The notes beneath the pieces were generated by a model, which saw only the letters and a program-made list of their open reading frames with translations, made no database searches and was not told where the DNA came from. DNA of 8,052 bases, taken from DATKEH01 sp035546355 (GTDB taxonomy: Bacteria > Acidobacteriota > Thermoanaerobaculia > Multivoradales > JAIOJS01). The stretch spans positions 1 through 8,052 of the forward strand of contig DATKEH010000232.1 in assembly GCA_035546355.1 (NCBI GenBank), given 5' to 3'. A program made the position numbers and the translations under genes. Positions 5,819 through 8,052 of this stretch are shown piece after piece; within the stretch, counting starts at the first letter, position 1; every line of letters begins with the position of its first letter.

Positions 5819-7738
5819 TCACCCGCCGCGATCGGGATCCAGGTCGGGCTCCTCCTCCTCGCCGGCAGCCCCGTCCTCTTCGGGCTCCGCCGGCTGCTCC
5901 TCACCGGCGCTGTCCTCGGTCTCGCCGCTCTCGCCATCCGGATCGGAGTCTGCCGGCGGCCGCTCGGCCGGCACATCGGCCGTCGGCTCCGGCGAAGGTG
6001 TGGATGGCGCCTCTTCCACGCCGCCGGGTGCGGGGCCCTCGGTCGGAGGGGGCGGAGCGGGCCGATCGGTCGCTGCCGAGGTGCCCTCCCCGGCGTCGGG
6101 TTGCCGAGGAGCGGCCGCTCCGCTGCCCCTGGCGACCGCCGGCCTCGGCGCCGGCTCGTCCGCCGTCGGCTGCTGCGGCGCCACGGCCTGCAGCGCGGCG
6201 AGCAGCTCCTGAGGCTCGATGCGCGGCAAGGGGCGGTCCCGCTCGGCGAGCTCGAGCGTGACGCGGAAGCCGAGACGGGCCGCGGCGACCCCCACCGGCA
6301 GCAGCGGTTCGGGGCGCTCGCGTACCACCGCCGGCGGATCTCCGGGAAAGCGCTCCACCGCCGGCGGCGGGGCCGCCAGCCGCTCCGGCACCGCCGTCCG
6401 CCCAGCCAGCAGCACCAGGCTCGGGGCACCGGCGCCCGCCAGCGACCAGGCGGGGGAGCGCATCAGCCAGTCGGCCGGGCTCGGGGGCAGCAGCACGCGC
6501 CGCCCCAGGCCGGCGGCGGCCTCGGCGACCAGCGCCGCGATCGGCGAGTCAGGCGCCGCCACCATCGGCGCCTGGTCGAGGGCGTGCCCCGGGCCGTCGT
6601 CGGCGAAGGCGACCACCGCCGCCACCCCCGTAGCCTCCACCACCGGGTGCTCGAGGAGGTGGCGGGCGCCGCGGCGGCCGGCTTCCCCAGGAGCCACGAA
6701 GGCGAACAGGACGGAGCGGAGGGGTGGCGCCGGCAGCGCCTGCAGAGCGCGTGCGACGGCCAGCGCCTGCGCTGCGCCGAGCACCGCCGCGGCGGGTCGT
6801 TCCGCGGCCCCTTCGGGAGCGGGCGGCGCATCCCCCTCCTCGACCGGCGGCGCCACCGCCGGATGCGTGGCGAGCACCACCACCACGGGCGCGGTCTCCT
6901 GGCGCCCGGCCCGCAGGGCGACCAGGTTGCTGCCGCGGCTCGTCGCCACCGTCCGCTCGAGCACCAGGTGGCTCGCGACGTCCAGCACCAGGGGCTCGAA
7001 CCCGGGGCGGGCGGCGAGCTGCAGGAAGTACTCGAGGGAGGTCTCGAGCAGCTCGCGCAGCAAGGTCTGCGCGGCACCCTCGGTCAGCGCCGCGACGACC
7101 GGCAGGCCGCTGCCGGACGCCAGCTCGCGTACCGCCGCCTCTCCCGGGAACCCGTCCTCCGCCGGCGAGGGGAGCAGCAGGACCCCCGCCGCGTCGACGG
7201 CCGCGGCGCGGCGCACCAGCGCGCGGCGCAGCCCCTCGTCGTCGACACTCGCCAGCAGCAGCTTGCCGGCCAGGTACTCTCCTGCGGCGGGAAGAGCCCG
7301 GCCGACGAACACCATCTCGGCGCCGCGCAGCCGCACCCGCCGCGCCTCGACGCCACTGGCGACGGCGAGCTCCTCCGCCCCCAACGCGACCTGGCGGTCC
7401 TGGCGCCGAAATACCCAGCCGCCGACCGGCGCCACTGCGGCGTGCCGCTCGACGAAGACGCGGCCCCAGCGATCCCCCGAGCCGGCGGGTGCGAGACCGA
7501 GGCGGCGCAGCTCCCGCTGCAGTGCCTGCGCAGAGCTCCCGCGGCCCACGCTTTCGGCGTACTCGTCCAACAGGCGCGCGTCGATGACCTCCGCGACCGC
7601 CTCCGCCCGGGCGAGCAGATCGACCTGTGGCGGCGGCAGGCCGGCGGGATCGTCGCTGCCGCAGCCACCGCCCAGACACGCCAGCGACAGCGCCGCGGTG
7701 GCGAGAGAGCGGCGGAAGGGGCGGCGGGACGACACCAC
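5819..7738 (-). CDS. Exported M28-peptidase-like protein with a degenerate active site and acidic Pro/Ala/Glu tail (probable lipoprotein)
   Basis: This is a protein of 639 residues if the first GTG (7738) of a GTGGTG pair is used; the second (7735) is equally possible. The N-terminus is a typical export signal: Arg-rich residues 5-10, a hydrophobic run at 11-25, and Cys21 or Cys26 as possible lipidation sites, although neither lipobox is canonical. Residues 140-225 resemble a protease-associated (PA) insert. Residues 255-445 follow the M28 aminopeptidase layout, including SNLVAL, VVVVLATHP, RSVLFAFVAPGEAG and RHLLEHP. The M28 metal ligands are mostly missing: HxD is H292-P-A, the bridging Asp of the DDN motif has no counterpart, the Glu-Glu pair is E352-A353, and no clear late His is seen. 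Residues 520-639 are low-complexity Pro/Ala/Glu/Asp ending in an acidic stretch. It is probably a non-catalytic periplasmic or surface protein; partner unknown. The further upstream ATG at 7951 would overlap the divergent gene. Confidence 0.8.
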   Translation of the reverse strand: MVSSRRPFRRSLATAALSLACLGGGCGSDDPAGLPPPQVDLLARAEAVAEVIDARLLDEYAESVGRGSSAQALQRELRRLGLAPAGSGDRWGRVFVERHAAVAPVGGWVFRRQDRQVALGAEELAVASGVEARRVRLRGAEMVFVGRALPAAGEYLAGKLLLASVDDEGLRRALVRRAAAVDAAGVLLLPSPAEDGFPGEAAVRELASGSGLPVVAALTEGAAQTLLRELLETSLEYFLQLAARPGFEPLVLDVASHLVLERTVATSRGSNLVALRAGRQETAPVVVVLATHPAVAPPVEEGDAPPAPEGAAERPAAAVLGAAQALAVARALQALPAPPLRSVLFAFVAPGEAGRRGARHLLEHPVVEATGVAAVVAFADDGPGHALDQAPMVAAPDSPIAALVAEAAAGLGRRVLLPPSPADWLMRSPAWSLAGAGAPSLVLLAGRTAVPERLAAPPPAVERFPGDPPAVVRERPEPLLPVGVAAARLGFRVTLELAERDRPLPRIEPQELLAALQAVAPQQPTADEPAPRPAVARGSGAAAPRQPDAGEGTSAATDRPAPPPPTEGPAPGGVEEAPSTPSPEPTADVPAERPPADSDPDGESGETEDSAGEEQPAEPEEDGAAGEEEEPDLDPDRGG

Positions 7739-7749
7739 GGAGAACTCTA

Positions 7750-7766
7750 GCCTGCATCCTGCAGGC
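7750..7766. repeat. 17-bp perfect inverted repeat upstream of the M28-like gene (candidate operator)
   Basis: GCCTGCA TCC TGCAGGC has 7-bp arms around a 3-bp centre, and lies 11 bp upstream of the GTG start at 7738 in the 97-bp divergent intergenic region. Its size and symmetry would suit a dimeric repressor site. It could equally be a small hairpin in the transcript, or chance in GC-rich DNA. Confidence 0.35.
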
Positions 7767-7835
7767 CAGCTCGCGACCCACGCTCCGCGGGTCGGCTCGG
7801 CGGACGCGTGCTCGCCCGTCGGATAGTCTCCGGCC

Positions 7836-8052
7836 GTGCAACAGCGCTCCGTCGACTGGCGTCTGCGGCGCCACCTCGGGGACGGCGCGCTCGCGGTGGC
7901 GGCCTGGTACGCGGCGGTGCTGCTGCGGGTGCACGTTCCCCTGCCCTTCACCGAAGGGCTGCTGCCTGCCGACAGGGTAGCGCTCGCCCACCCGGTGAGC
8001 CTGCTGGTGGTGGCGCTGCAGCTGCTGTCGCTGTACTTCCTCGGCTTCTACG
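7836..8052 (+). CDS. Membrane protein N-terminus, partial (possibly polysaccharide biosynthesis sugar transferase or CapD-like)
   Basis: Seventy-two codons are visible before the right edge. The frame is closed by an in-frame TAG at 7824-7826, and GTG at 7836 is the first start after it. The Shine-Dalgarno is poor. After a basic, hydrophilic start (QQRSVDWRLRRHLGD) come two likely membrane helices: about residues 17-30, ending in LLRVHVPLPF, and about 52-72, ending in LSLYFLGFY. A short helix, an Arg-containing turn, then a second helix ending in an aromatic FGLY-like motif is reminiscent of the N-terminus of undecaprenyl-phosphate sugar phosphotransferases and CapD/PglF-type membrane dehydratases. 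That is pattern memory only, and the rest of the gene is needed to decide. It is transcribed away from the M28-like gene. Confidence 0.55.
   Translation, partial: MQQRSVDWRLRRHLGDGALAVAAWYAAVLLRVHVPLPFTEGLLPADRVALAHPVSLLVVALQLLSLYFLGFY

Noticed and set aside
5728..6429. N-terminal extension of metF to the ATG at 6429
   Set aside because: The extension runs through the opposite-frame M28-like gene and its composition is shadow-like. MetF homology begins at 5727.
5717..7826. Long plus-strand frames opposite the M28-like gene (5717-7750 and 6219-7826) and a second minus-strand frame (6549-7991)
   Set aside because: Low-complexity Arg/Ala/Gly translations with no recognisable motif, against a minus-strand frame with a signal peptide and an M28 layout.

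Overview
The window is very GC-rich (well over 65% by eye). Long open frames therefore run on both strands, and gene calls rest on protein family motifs rather than ORF length. It looks like chromosomal DNA of a high-GC, non-actinobacterial bacterium. The style of MetF, the attenuator-type SAM riboswitch and the lipoprotein would suit an Acidobacteriota- or deltaproteobacteria-like lineage, but the taxon is only an inference.

Layout, right to left because most genes are on the minus strand. At the right edge (7836-8052, plus) is the N-terminus of a membrane protein. Divergent from it across 97 bp is a 639-residue exported M28-peptidase-like protein whose metal site is largely gone and which ends in a Pro/Ala/Glu-rich acidic tail (5819-7738). 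Next is metF, 5,10-methylenetetrahydrofolate reductase (4777-5727), with a perfect TATAAT box very close to its ATG. Then comes a 334-bp intergenic region holding three things: a pair of inverted REP-like hairpins (4680-4757), a sigma-70 promoter (4636-4665), and a SAM-clan riboswitch (aptamer 4533-4631) ending in an intrinsic terminator (4444-4479) whose U-run nearly touches the start codon of metH. metH, complete cobalamin-dependent methionine synthase, fills 933-4442. Thirteen bases after its stop comes a RuBisCO-like protein (form IV type), cut by the left edge of the window.

How the parts fit: MetF makes 5-methyltetrahydrofolate, MetH uses it to make methionine, and methionine is converted to SAM. 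The riboswitch would shut off metH when SAM is plentiful. The RuBisCO-like gene lies directly behind metH with no visible promoter or terminator between, so it is probably under the same SAM control. This points to a role in recycling methylthioadenosine or another sulfur by-product of SAM use. The main points of interest are the metH/RuBisCO-like pairing, the apparent ATC start codon of the RuBisCO-like gene, the unusual riboswitch P2 element, and the REP pair with compensatory hairpin changes.
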